Assembly: GCF_009176305.1 (NCBI RefSeq)
Contig: NZ_BLAJ01000001.1
Coordinates: 124,001 to 188,000 of the forward strand
Direction: 5' to 3'
Origin: Martinezella dioscoreae
Lineage (GTDB): Bacteria; Pseudomonadota; Alphaproteobacteria; Rhizobiales; Rhizobiaceae
Length of the DNA: 64,000 bases
A model generated the notes under the pieces. That model saw only the letters and a list, made by a program, of their open reading frames with translations, was not told the origin of the DNA and did not search any database. Shown here in pieces: positions 1-7,418 of the stretch; position 1 is the stretch's first letter, and every line of letters begins with the position of its first letter. Both the position numbers and the translations under genes were made by a program.

Positions 1-794
1 TCTCGGCCGGCGATCTCGATCTGTCTGTCGGCGCGATGGTTGCCTTCGTTGCGAGCCTGATGATCCTCCTGATGAATTCGGGCGCCATCGCCGATCCCGC
101 CCTGATGCTGGTGGCGGCAATATTGTTTTCAGTCGTTGCGGGTGTGCTCTGCGGCCTCGCCAACGGGCTGATCACGACCGTTGGCAAGATCGAGCCTTTC
201 ATTGCGACGCTCGGCACCATGGGTGTCTATCGCGGTTTGACGACCTGGCTGTCGCAGGGTGGTGCGATCACCTTGCGTCCGGCCAATCTGCAGGCGCTCT
301 ACAAGCCCGCCTATTATGGCACCGTGTTTGGTGTGCCGGTGCCGATCGTGGTCATTCTTGTCGTCACCGGCATTGCGGCCTTCATTCTCTACCGCACCCG
401 CTATGGGCGGCATGTTATCGCCGTCGGTTCCAATCGCGACGTTGCGCGCTATTCCGGCGTGGCGGTCAATCGCGTGCGCACCGTCGCCTTTGTCATCCAA
501 GGCCTGTGCGTGTCGATCGCCGTGCTTCTCTATGTGCCGCGGCTTGGTTCGACGTCGGCGACGACGGGCAGTCTCTGGGAGCTGCAGGCGATCACCGCGG
601 TCGTCGTCGGCGGCACGGCGCTGAAGGGCGGAGCGGGCAGGGTATGGGGCACGATCTGTGGCGCCTTCATCCTGGAGCTCGTCGGCAACATCATGCTGCT
701 TTCCAATTTCATCAGCGAGTATCTGCTGAACGCCATCCAGGGCGCGATCATCATCATCGCCATGCTGGTTCAGCGTTCACTCGCCCGCAAATAG
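1..794 (+). CDS. Sugar ABC transporter permease (CUT2/RbsC family), 5' partial
   Basis: This is the membrane permease of a ribose-type (CUT2) ABC importer; its N-terminus lies outside the window and the reading frame is open from base 3. The visible part starts with the LSAGDLDLSVGA-type loop (GDLDLSVGA), the conserved signature just after the second membrane segment of RbsC-like permeases. Several hydrophobic helices follow, then a region reading AVVVGGTALKGGAGRVWGT, the conserved cytoplasmic loop that contacts the ATPase. The product is the inner-membrane channel. The periplasmic binding protein follows 69 bases downstream, and the ATPase is presumably upstream of the window. The substrate cannot be read from the permease. 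The isomerase and dehydrogenase downstream suggest a sugar or polyol. Confidence 0.93.
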   Translation, partial: SAGDLDLSVGAMVAFVASLMILLMNSGAIADPALMLVAAILFSVVAGVLCGLANGLITTVGKIEPFIATLGTMGVYRGLTTWLSQGGAITLRPANLQALYKPAYYGTVFGVPVPIVVILVVTGIAAFILYRTRYGRHVIAVGSNRDVARYSGVAVNRVRTVAFVIQGLCVSIAVLLYVPRLGSTSATTGSLWELQAITAVVVGGTALKGGAGRVWGTICGAFILELVGNIMLLSNFISEYLLNAIQGAIIIIAMLVQRSLARK

Positions 795-863
795 CGAATA
801 GCCGGGTCAGGGGGCGCCCGGTTCTTGGTGACAAGGCCCTGTCTCTATCTGGGAGGAAGAAAT

Positions 864-1811
864 ATGCGAAAGAGACTCATAGGCTTGGCTGTCGTGATGG
901 CGGCTCTGGCCGGCACGGTCCATGCCGAGGACAAGAAGGTAACGATCGGCGTTTCCATTCCGGCCGCCGACCACGGCTGGACCTCGGGCGTGGTCTTCCA
1001 TGCCGAGCGCGTCGCCAAGCTCTTGATGGCGGAGCATCCGGGGCTGAACGTCATCGTCAAGACCTCGCCTGACGCGGCGAGCCAGGCAAACGCCGTGCAG
1101 GACCTTGAAACACAGGGTATCGATGCGCTCGTCATCCTGCCGTCGGATCCCGATCCGCTCGTCAATGCCATCAAGGAAGTCAAGGACAAGGGCAAGTTCG
1201 TGGCGCTCGTCGACCGTGCGCCGAGCAACAACGACAATTCCGTACGTGACCTCTATGTCGCCGGCAACAATCCGGCGCTCGGCCAGGTCGCGGGCGAATA
1301 CATCAAGGCCAACACGCCGGATGCCCAGGTCGTCGTCATCCGCGGCCTGCCGATCCCGATCGATCAGCAGCGCCAGGACGGCTTCGACAAGGGCATTGCC
1401 GGCTCGAACGTCAAGGTTCTTGACCGCCAGTATGGCAACTGGAACCGAGACGACGCCTTCAAGGTCATGCAGGACTACCTCACCAAGTTCCCGAAGATCG
1501 ACGTCGTCTGGTGCCAGGATGACGACATGGCCGTCGGCGTTCTGCAGGCAATCGAGCAGGCCAAGCGTACCGATATCAAGTATATCATCGCCGGCGCCGG
1601 CTCGAAGGACATGATCAAGAAGGTCATGGATGGCGACAAGCTGATCCCGGTCGACGTCCTTTACCCGCCGGCAATGGTCGGCACCGCCATGGAACTGACG
1701 GCTGCCAACTTCTACGATCAGGTTCCGGTTCGCGGCAACTACATCCTGGATGCGACGCTCGTCACCAAGGACAATGCCAAGGACTTCTACTTCCCCGATT
1801 CACCGTTCTGA
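864..1811 (+). CDS. Sugar ABC transporter periplasmic substrate-binding protein
   Basis: Periplasmic binding protein of the Peripla_BP_4 (ribose/galactose-like) fold, partner of the permease just upstream. I chose the ATG at 864 because GGGAGGAAGA lies 3 bases upstream and because it gives a clean signal peptide ([21 protein letters not shown], cleavage before EDKK). An in-frame ATG at 825 would put a non-signal extension in front. The mature part has the alternating beta-alpha pattern of the family, including [13 protein letters not shown] at the start, [16 protein letters not shown] and [20 protein letters not shown]. At 315 residues it has the usual length. A strong intrinsic terminator follows, so the transporter operon probably ends here or is attenuated before the next gene. 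The substrate is unknown. Confidence 0.93.
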   Translation: MRKRLIGLAVVMAALAGTVHAEDKKVTIGVSIPAADHGWTSGVVFHAERVAKLLMAEHPGLNVIVKTSPDAASQANAVQDLETQGIDALVILPSDPDPLVNAIKEVKDKGKFVALVDRAPSNNDNSVRDLYVAGNNPALGQVAGEYIKANTPDAQVVVIRGLPIPIDQQRQDGFDKGIAGSNVKVLDRQYGNWNRDDAFKVMQDYLTKFPKIDVVWCQDDDMAVGVLQAIEQAKRTDIKYIIAGAGSKDMIKKVMDGDKLIPVDVLYPPAMVGTAMELTAANFYDQVPVRGNYILDATLVTKDNAKDFYFPDSPF

Positions 1812-1837
1812 TCGGTTCCTCGGTTCATCTTCAAGGG

Positions 1838-1865
1838 CGCCCGCCGGTTTCGGCGGGCGTTTTTT
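1838..1865 (+). terminator. Rho-independent terminator after the binding-protein gene
   Basis: A 9-bp perfect stem (CGCCCGCCG pairing with CGGCGGGCG) with a GTTT loop is followed directly by six T residues. It lies 27 bases after the stop codon of the binding protein and separates the transporter from the isomerase gene. Confidence 0.9.
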
Positions 1866-2038
1866 AAGTGTTCCGTCAGCCCCGTTTTGCGGTGGATGGA
1901 AATTTTGCGGCACGTACCTCTTGCCGTCTGTGGCGTGCCGTGATTAGGTCGCAGGGCATTCGACTTTCAGCCCGACGACCCTATAGTTTTTGGAGGCTGC
2001 GGCACCTCAGCCGCCTCGGATATGGGTCCGAAAGGCAT

Positions 2039-2052
2039 CGGAAACGTTTACA
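2039..2052. promoter_or_regulatory. LacI/GalR-type operator candidate
   Basis: The sequence GGAAACGTTTAC contains the perfect palindrome AAACGTTT (2042-2049), which matches the general AANCGNTT core of LacI/GalR-family operators. It lies about 28 bases upstream of the isomerase start codon, between the terminator of the transporter and the ribosome binding site GGGAGGAAA, where a repressor could block transcription. No LacI gene is adjacent; the nearest in the window is at 29402. The match is short. Confidence 0.4.
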
Positions 2053-2077
2053 GAACGCGATTAGGGAGGAAATACAG

Positions 2078-3133
2078 ATGAAGACGATCAAGGGACCGGG
2101 CCTGTTTCTCGGCCAGTTCGCCGGCGATGCGGCACCGTTCAACTCGTGGGATTCGATCACGAAATGGGCAGCTGACGTCGGCTATATCGGCGTGCAGGTT
2201 CCGACCTGGGCAAGCCAGCTCATCGACCTGAAGAAGGCAGCCTCTTCGAAGGATTACTGCGACGAATTCGCCGGCGTCGCCCGCGCCAACGGCGTCGAGG
2301 TCACCGAACTTTCCACCCACCTCCAGGGCCAGCTCGTCGCCGTGCATCCGGCCTATGATGAAGCCTTTGATGGTTTTGCCGCTCCGGAAGTGCGGGGCAA
2401 TCCGAAGGCTCGGCAGGAATGGGCGGTCGAACAGGTGAAGATGGCGCTGACGGCGTCGAAGCATCTCGGCATCAAGGCGCATGCGACCTTCTCCGGTGCG
2501 CTCGCCTGGCCCTTCATCTATCCCTGGCCGCAGCGCCCGGCTGGCCTTGTCGAGACCGCTTTCGAGGAGCTTGCCCGCCGCTGGACGCCGATCCTCAACC
2601 ATGCCGACAAGAACGGCGTCGACGTCTGCTACGAGATCCATCCCGGCGAAGACCTGCATGACGGCATCACCTTCGAGATGTTCCTGGAGCGCGTGAAAAA
2701 CCATCCGCGCGCCAACATGCTCTACGATCCCTCGCACTACGTCCTGCAGTGCCTCGATTATCTCGAGAACATCGACATCTACAAGGACCGCATCAAGATG
2801 TTCCACGTCAAGGATGCGGAGTTCAATCCGACAGGACGCCAGGGTGTCTATGGCGGCTATCAGGGCTGGGTCGAGCGCGCAGGCCGTTTCCGCTCGCTGG
2901 GTGACGGCCAGGTCGATTTCGGCGCCGTCTTCTCCAAGATGACCGCCAATAATTTCGACGGCTGGGCCGTGGTCGAATGGGAATGCGCGCTGAAGCATCC
3001 CGAAGACGGCGCCCGCGAAGGCTCCGAATTCGTCAAGGCGCACATCATCCGCGTCACGGAAAAGGCCTTCGATGACTTCGCCGGCAGTGGCACGGACCAG
3101 GCGGCGAACCGGCGCATGCTGGGGCTGTCGTAA
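2078..3133 (+). CDS. Sugar phosphate isomerase/epimerase (xylose isomerase-like TIM barrel)
   Basis: A 351-residue AP-endonuclease-2/xylose-isomerase-like TIM barrel of the IolE/IolI type, which interconverts or dehydrates sugars and inosose-like compounds with a divalent metal. Candidate metal ligands fall in CYEIHPGEDLHDG, MLYDPSHYVLQCLDY, FHVKDAEF and WAVVEWECALK, the expected glutamate, aspartate/histidine, histidine and glutamate positions. The ATG at 2078 is preceded by GGGAGGAAATACAG; an upstream in-frame extension to 1868 would run through the operator candidate and lacks any motif. A Gfo/Idh/MocA dehydrogenase follows after a 288-base repeat-rich gap. This isomerase plus dehydrogenase pairing is typical of sugar and inositol catabolic loci. 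The exact substrate is not determined. Confidence 0.85.
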   Translation: MKTIKGPGLFLGQFAGDAAPFNSWDSITKWAADVGYIGVQVPTWASQLIDLKKAASSKDYCDEFAGVARANGVEVTELSTHLQGQLVAVHPAYDEAFDGFAAPEVRGNPKARQEWAVEQVKMALTASKHLGIKAHATFSGALAWPFIYPWPQRPAGLVETAFEELARRWTPILNHADKNGVDVCYEIHPGEDLHDGITFEMFLERVKNHPRANMLYDPSHYVLQCLDYLENIDIYKDRIKMFHVKDAEFNPTGRQGVYGGYQGWVERAGRFRSLGDGQVDFGAVFSKMTANNFDGWAVVEWECALKHPEDGAREGSEFVKAHIIRVTEKAFDDFAGSGTDQAANRRMLGLS

Positions 3134-3140
3134 TTTCTCT

Positions 3141-3363
3141 TCTCCCCAACGGGGAGAGAATGCTGCCCAGGCCGCCTCTTCCTTCGAGGCTTCACTCCTT
3201 CGCAGAGCTCAGGAGGCTCCGCACCTCAGGATGAGGGCGGAGCGAGCTCTCGCGAAACTCCACTAGAGCCATCTTAGGCATCGCTAGTTGGAAGGATGTG
3301 ATGCTGGCGCGGTAGACCAGCCTCACCCTGAGGTGGCCTGCAAGGCCCTCGAAGGGCGAGGCG
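3141..3363. repeat. Intergenic palindromic repeat element
   Basis: The 288-base gap between the isomerase and dehydrogenase genes contains no convincing gene. It opens with a hairpin (TCTCCCC-aac-GGGGAGA, 3141-3157). An imperfect large inverted repeat follows. The left arm (about 3176-3235) carries TTCGAGGC and CACCTCAGGATGAGGG; the right arm (about 3323-3363) reads as its inverse, with CTCACCCTGAGGTGGCC and CCCTCGAAGGGCGAGG. Related CTCAG/ATGAGGG and CTCCCC/GGGGAG pieces recur at 24590-24660 and 53076-53137, so this looks like a dispersed rhizobial intergenic mosaic or REP-type element (inference). It may form a strong hairpin in the mRNA. Confidence 0.6.
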
Positions 3364-3421
3364 GGTGGCTTGGAACGACAGGCATCCAAAATGCGAATTT
3401 TAGTTCATTTAGGAGGACAAA

Positions 3422-4609
3422 ATGGCAATCGAAGGATCATCGGAACAGACGCGGGAGCCGCGCATCCGGCTCGGCATGGTGGGCGGCGGCGCCGGCGCTT
3501 TCATCGGCGCAGTGCATCGTATCGCCGCGCGCATTGACGACCAGTTCGACCTCGTCGCCGGCGCGCTCTCGTCTTCGCCGGAAAAGGCTCAGGCATCCGG
3601 CCGCGATCTCGGTCTCGATCCCTCGCGCACCTATTCCAGCTACCGTGACATGGCGATCCGCGAAGCGAAGCTGAAGAACGGCATCGAGGCGGTTTCGATC
3701 GTCACGCCGAACCATGTCCATTATGACGCCGCCAAGGAATTCCTGCGGCGCGGCATCCATGTCATCTGCGACAAGCCGCTGACATCCAATCTTGCCGACG
3801 CCAAGAAGCTCAAGAAGGTGGCCGACGAGAGTGGAGCGCTCTTCATCCTCACGCATAATTACACCGGCTATCCGATGATCCGCCAGGCGCGCGAGATGAT
3901 CGCCAATGGCGAGCTTGGTGATATCCGCGTTGTGCAGGCGGAATATCCGCAGGATTGGCTGACGGAAAATATCGAGCAGTCCGGCCAGAAGCAGGCGGCC
4001 TGGCGTACCGACCCGGCCCAGTCGGGCGTCGGCGGCTCCACCGGCGATATCGGCACGCATGCCTATAATCTCGCTTCCTTCGTGACTGGTCTCGAGCTCG
4101 ACAGTCTTGCCGCCGATCTCGACAGCTTCGTTGAAGGACGTCGCCTCGATGATAACGGCCATGTGCTGCTGCGCTTCAAGGCGAAGGGCAAGGAAAAGCC
4201 GGCAAAGGGCATGCTGTGGTGCAGCCAGGTGGCGCCCGGCCATGAGAATGGGTTGAAGCTCCGCGTTTACGGCACCAAGGGCGGCATCGAGTGGACGCAG
4301 GCCGATCCGAACTATCTTTGGTACACGCCGTTTGGCGAGCCGAAGCGGCTGATCACCCGCAACGGTGCCGGCTCCGGCGCTGCAGCCGCGCGCGTCTCGC
4401 GCATACCCTCGGGCCATCCGGAAGGCTATTTGGAAGCTTTCGCGACAATCTATACCGAGGCTGCGCGTGCCATCAACGCCCGTAAGAAGGGCGTGGCCAT
4501 CGATCCTGCCGTGATCTATCCGACCGTCGATGACGGTGTGAAAGGTGTGGCTTTCGTCGAAGCCTGCGTCGCGTCCTCGAAGCGCAATGGCGCCTGGGTC
4601 AAGCTCTAG
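3422..4609 (+). CDS. Gfo/Idh/MocA family NAD(P)-dependent oxidoreductase
   Basis: A 395-residue dehydrogenase of the glucose-fructose oxidoreductase/inositol dehydrogenase family. The N-terminal Rossmann fold is marked by RLGMVGGGAGAFIGAVHR, and the family's lysine-proline signature appears as ICDKPLTSN around residue 120. The C-terminal alpha/beta substrate domain includes GGSTGDIGTHAYNLASFVTG, with the usual aspartate/histidine catalytic region. The start at 3422 has AGGAGGACAAA directly upstream. It probably oxidises the sugar or polyol handled by the isomerase and transporter before it. A perfect 13-bp hairpin follows the stop codon. The exact substrate is unknown. Confidence 0.9.
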   Translation: MAIEGSSEQTREPRIRLGMVGGGAGAFIGAVHRIAARIDDQFDLVAGALSSSPEKAQASGRDLGLDPSRTYSSYRDMAIREAKLKNGIEAVSIVTPNHVHYDAAKEFLRRGIHVICDKPLTSNLADAKKLKKVADESGALFILTHNYTGYPMIRQAREMIANGELGDIRVVQAEYPQDWLTENIEQSGQKQAAWRTDPAQSGVGGSTGDIGTHAYNLASFVTGLELDSLAADLDSFVEGRRLDDNGHVLLRFKAKGKEKPAKGMLWCSQVAPGHENGLKLRVYGTKGGIEWTQADPNYLWYTPFGEPKRLITRNGAGSGAAAARVSRIPSGHPEGYLEAFATIYTEAARAINARKKGVAIDPAVIYPTVDDGVKGVAFVEACVASSKRNGAWVKL

Positions 4610-4617
4610 GTTTGGGG

Positions 4618-4648
4618 AGGTTCGAGGCGGTTTTGCCGCCTCGAACCT
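4618..4648. terminator. Bidirectional hairpin between converging genes
   Basis: A 13-bp perfect stem (AGGTTCGAGGCGG with its complement) and a TTTTG loop sits between the stop of the plus-strand dehydrogenase and the stop of the minus-strand DoxX gene. The T-tract is poor on both sides, so the terminator call rests mainly on stem strength and on the convergent position. Confidence 0.7.
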
Positions 4649-4654
4649 GCTTAT

Positions 4655-5059
4655 TCAGACGGCGATGTCCTGCCTGCGCTTGGTCAGCGCGTCGACACTC
4701 AGCGGGCCACCGCCGGCGCTGGCGAGAAACAGGAAGATGAAGCAGAAGAGGATAGCAGATGTGCCGCCGTTCTGGGCGGGATAGAAGCTCTGCGGCGCAT
4801 GACGCAGGAAATAGGCAAAGGCCATCAGGCCTGACAGAATGAACGCTGCAATCCGCGTCTTGAAGCCGATCAGGGCGAGGAAGCCGAGAGTGAGTTCGAG
4901 TAGGCCGGCGATCCAGGACAGCGATCCGACAGCGGGCACATTTTCGGCCGCCGGGAAATGCAGCACCTTCTGCGTTCCATAGCTGAAGAGCACGAGCGAG
5001 GCGACAATGCGCAGGAGACTCAGCAGATGAGGGTGGAGGGCGTGGATCGCAGGGAGCAT
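4655..5059 (-). CDS. DoxX family membrane protein
   Basis: A 134-residue integral membrane protein of the DoxX family. Four hydrophobic segments are visible: LLSLLRIVASLVLFSYGTQK, VGSLSWIAGLLELTLGFLAL, RIAAFILSGLMAFAYFL and AILFCFIFLFLASAG. The family signature GTQKVLHFPA in the first loop is present. The ATG at 5059 is preceded by AAAGGA on the minus strand; a much longer open frame upstream is only antisense to the GH1 gene. Some family members are linked to thiosulfate:quinone oxidoreductase or to oxidative-stress membrane complexes, but no partner is visible here, so the role is open. It converges with the Gfo/Idh gene and diverges from the beta-glucosidase gene. Confidence 0.85.
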   Translation of the reverse strand: MLPAIHALHPHLLSLLRIVASLVLFSYGTQKVLHFPAAENVPAVGSLSWIAGLLELTLGFLALIGFKTRIAAFILSGLMAFAYFLRHAPQSFYPAQNGGTSAILFCFIFLFLASAGGGPLSVDALTKRRQDIAV

Positions 5060-5317
5060 TTGTGTCCTTTCACTGTCAAGTTTGGCTGCTACCCTCAATT
5101 GATCCCAAGCCGAAAGACAAGTCACGACTGTTGACATTGCTGTTATCAAGCCGTGCGAAGAGTGTTGCTGCTGCCGGTGAAGTTTTTTCAGGCGCCTTTC
5201 GCCGGCCTGGTTTGTCGGCGCCTGCAACGTTGCAGTTTTCCCGTGCCGGCACTGTACTTTGTCATGCCGCTTGGCTAAACCGCAGCCAACGAAGCCATAA
5301 CAGACGGGATTTTCACC

Positions 5318-6691
5318 ATGATCGATCCGAAGCTTCTTGCCGATCGCTTCCCCGGCGATTTCACATTCGGTGTTGCCACCGCCGCCTTCCAGATCGAGGG
5401 TGCCACCAAGGCCGACGGCCGCAAGCCATCCATCTGGGATGCTTTCGCCAACATGCCGGGCCGCGTCTATCAGCGCAATAATGGCGACATCGCCTGCGAC
5501 CACTATAACCGTCTGGAGCAGGATCTCGATCTGATCAAGGACATGGGGGTCGAGGCTTATCGCTTCTCGATCGCCTGGCCGCGTATCATCCCCGAAGGCA
5601 CCGGCCCGGTGAACGAAGCCGGCCTCGATTTCTATGATCGCCTGGTGGATGGCTGCAAGGCGCGCGGCATCAAGACTTTCGCGACCCTCTACCATTGGGA
5701 TCTGCCGCTGGCGCTTGCCGGCGATGGCGGCTGGACGGCGCGCTCGACGGCGCATGCCTTCCAGCGCTACACCAAGACCGTCATGGCCCGCCTCGGCGAC
5801 CGCCTGGATTCTGTCGCCACCTTCAACGAGCCTTGGTGTATCGTTTGGCTGAGCCACCTCTATGGCGTCCATGCGCCCGGCGAGCGCAATATGCAGGCGG
5901 CGCTCTATGCGATGCACTATATGAACCTTGCCCACGGCCTTGGCGTCGAGGCGATCCGCTCCGTCGCGCCGAAGGTGTCTGTCGGCATCGTGCTGAACGC
6001 CGCTTCGATCCTGCCGGGCTCCGACACCCCCGAGGATTTGGCCGCGGTAGAACGCGCGCATCAGTTCCACAATGGCGCTTTCTTCGATCCAATCTTCAAG
6101 GGCGAATATCCGAAGGAATTCGTCGAGGCGCTCGGCGATCGCATGCCTGTCATCGAGGAGGGTGATCTCAAGACCATCAACCAGAAGCTCGATTGGTGGG
6201 GCCTGAACTACTATATGCCGATGCGCGTCTCCGACGACGCCTCCAGGAGCGGTGATTTCCCCGGGACGAAGGAAGCGCCGCCAGCAAGCGACGTGAAAAC
6301 CGATATCGGCTGGGAAATCTATGCACCGGGCCTGAAGCACGTCGTCGAGGATCTCAACAAGCGCTACGAGCTGCCGGAGTGCTACATCACCGAAAACGGT
6401 GCCTGCTACAACATGGGCGTCGTCAACGGCGAGGTCGATGACCAGCCGCGCCTCGATTATTATATCGAGCATCTGGGTGTCGTCGCCGATCTCATCAAGG
6501 ATGGGTATCCGATGCGCGGCTACTTCGCCTGGAGCCTGATGGACAATTTCGAATGGGCTGAGGGATATCGCATGCGCTTCGGCCTCGTGCATGTCGATTA
6601 CGAGACCCAGATGCGCACCATCAAGAAGAGCGGCAAGTGGTACAGGGAGCTTGCCTCGCAGTTTCCGAGGGGTAACCACAAGGCGGTCTGA
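5318..6691 (+). CDS. Glycoside hydrolase family 1 beta-glucosidase
   Basis: A 457-residue cytoplasmic GH1 enzyme that hydrolyses beta-glucosides or related beta-glycosides. The N-terminal family signature FTFGVATAAFQIEGA is complete. The acid/base glutamate lies in TFNEPW (E171) and the nucleophile in ITENG (E359). The aglycone-site region WSLMDNFEWAEGYRMRFGL near the C-terminus is also intact. There is no signal peptide. The ribosome binding site is weak (GACGGGA). The 258-base gap to the divergent DoxX gene must carry its promoter. It could supply glucose or a related sugar from plant beta-glucosides, consistent with the sugar locus upstream. Confidence 0.95.
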   Translation: MIDPKLLADRFPGDFTFGVATAAFQIEGATKADGRKPSIWDAFANMPGRVYQRNNGDIACDHYNRLEQDLDLIKDMGVEAYRFSIAWPRIIPEGTGPVNEAGLDFYDRLVDGCKARGIKTFATLYHWDLPLALAGDGGWTARSTAHAFQRYTKTVMARLGDRLDSVATFNEPWCIVWLSHLYGVHAPGERNMQAALYAMHYMNLAHGLGVEAIRSVAPKVSVGIVLNAASILPGSDTPEDLAAVERAHQFHNGAFFDPIFKGEYPKEFVEALGDRMPVIEEGDLKTINQKLDWWGLNYYMPMRVSDDASRSGDFPGTKEAPPASDVKTDIGWEIYAPGLKHVVEDLNKRYELPECYITENGACYNMGVVNGEVDDQPRLDYYIEHLGVVADLIKDGYPMRGYFAWSLMDNFEWAEGYRMRFGLVHVDYETQMRTIKKSGKWYRELASQFPRGNHKAV

Positions 6692-6762
6692 TGTTGTCCT
6701 GGCTCTCCCTCAAGGGGAGGGTGGCTATCGCTCGAATCGGCGAGGCCTGATAGACATCGCGC

Positions 6763-7311
6763 ATGATCCAGCGGCCGATTTTTCTTTATGCGCTTTGCGG
6801 CAGCCTGCGGCAGGCTTCGGCCAGCCGCAGGCTGCTGGAGGCGCTGCGGTTCGCGTGCCCCGAAGGCATCACCATTGCGATTTGTGATCTGATCGGTGAA
6901 TTGCCGATCTTCAATCCGGATAATGAGGGTGAGCGAACACCTGTTATCGTCGAGAGATTGGCGGCGGAGATCGGTAAGGCAGATGGTTTGATCGTGTCGT
7001 GCCCGGAATATGCCCACGGCATACCCGGCGGCTTGAAGAACGCGCTGGACTGGCTGGTGTCGCGCCACGAGGTGCCGTTCAAGCCGCTGATGTTTGCTCA
7101 CGCATCGCATCGTGGCGATCTCGTCTTGGCACAGCTCACCGATGTCTTGCAGACCATGTCGCTGCATATTGTTGAAGACGCTTTCTTGCGCCTGCCGGTT
7201 GCAGGCAAGAGCGATGAGATGCAGGCCGCGATGCTGCTGGAGGCCCGAGAAAGCGGCCTTTTATCCGCAAGTCTAAGCCGTTTCGCGCGTGCGATTGCCA
7301 CTAAGGCATGA
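6763..7311 (+). CDS. NADPH-dependent FMN reductase family protein
   Basis: A 182-residue flavodoxin-like NAD(P)H:FMN/quinone reductase. The phosphate-binding loop CGSLRQASASRRLLEAL follows the first strand. A second family motif, VSCPEYAHGIPGGLKNALDWL around residues 80-100, forms the flavin-contacting loop with the P-E-Y core. The length is normal. The gene stands alone between the beta-glucosidase and the GGDEF-EAL gene. Expected activity is reduction of FMN, quinones or azo/chromate compounds using NAD(P)H; the physiological substrate is not predictable. Confidence 0.9.
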   Translation: MIQRPIFLYALCGSLRQASASRRLLEALRFACPEGITIAICDLIGELPIFNPDNEGERTPVIVERLAAEIGKADGLIVSCPEYAHGIPGGLKNALDWLVSRHEVPFKPLMFAHASHRGDLVLAQLTDVLQTMSLHIVEDAFLRLPVAGKSDEMQAAMLLEARESGLLSASLSRFARAIATKA

Positions 7312-7418
7312 ATTCTTCCGGTTTCGGCAGATATACAACTCTTTCCTGTAGGAATCTCCAATTCGCCTTAACCGTTTATTGAAGACCTGACGGCAGACTT
7401 CTCCGCCAAGGAGAAAAG

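Noticed and set aside
1868-2077. N-terminal extension of the isomerase from GTG 1868
   Set aside because: The ATG at 2078 has a strong RBS; the extension would include an operator-like palindrome and shows no conserved protein pattern.
5062-5317. Plus-strand frame upstream of the beta-glucosidase
   Set aside because: Short and divergent region, better read as promoter space for DoxX and GH1 genes; no family motif.
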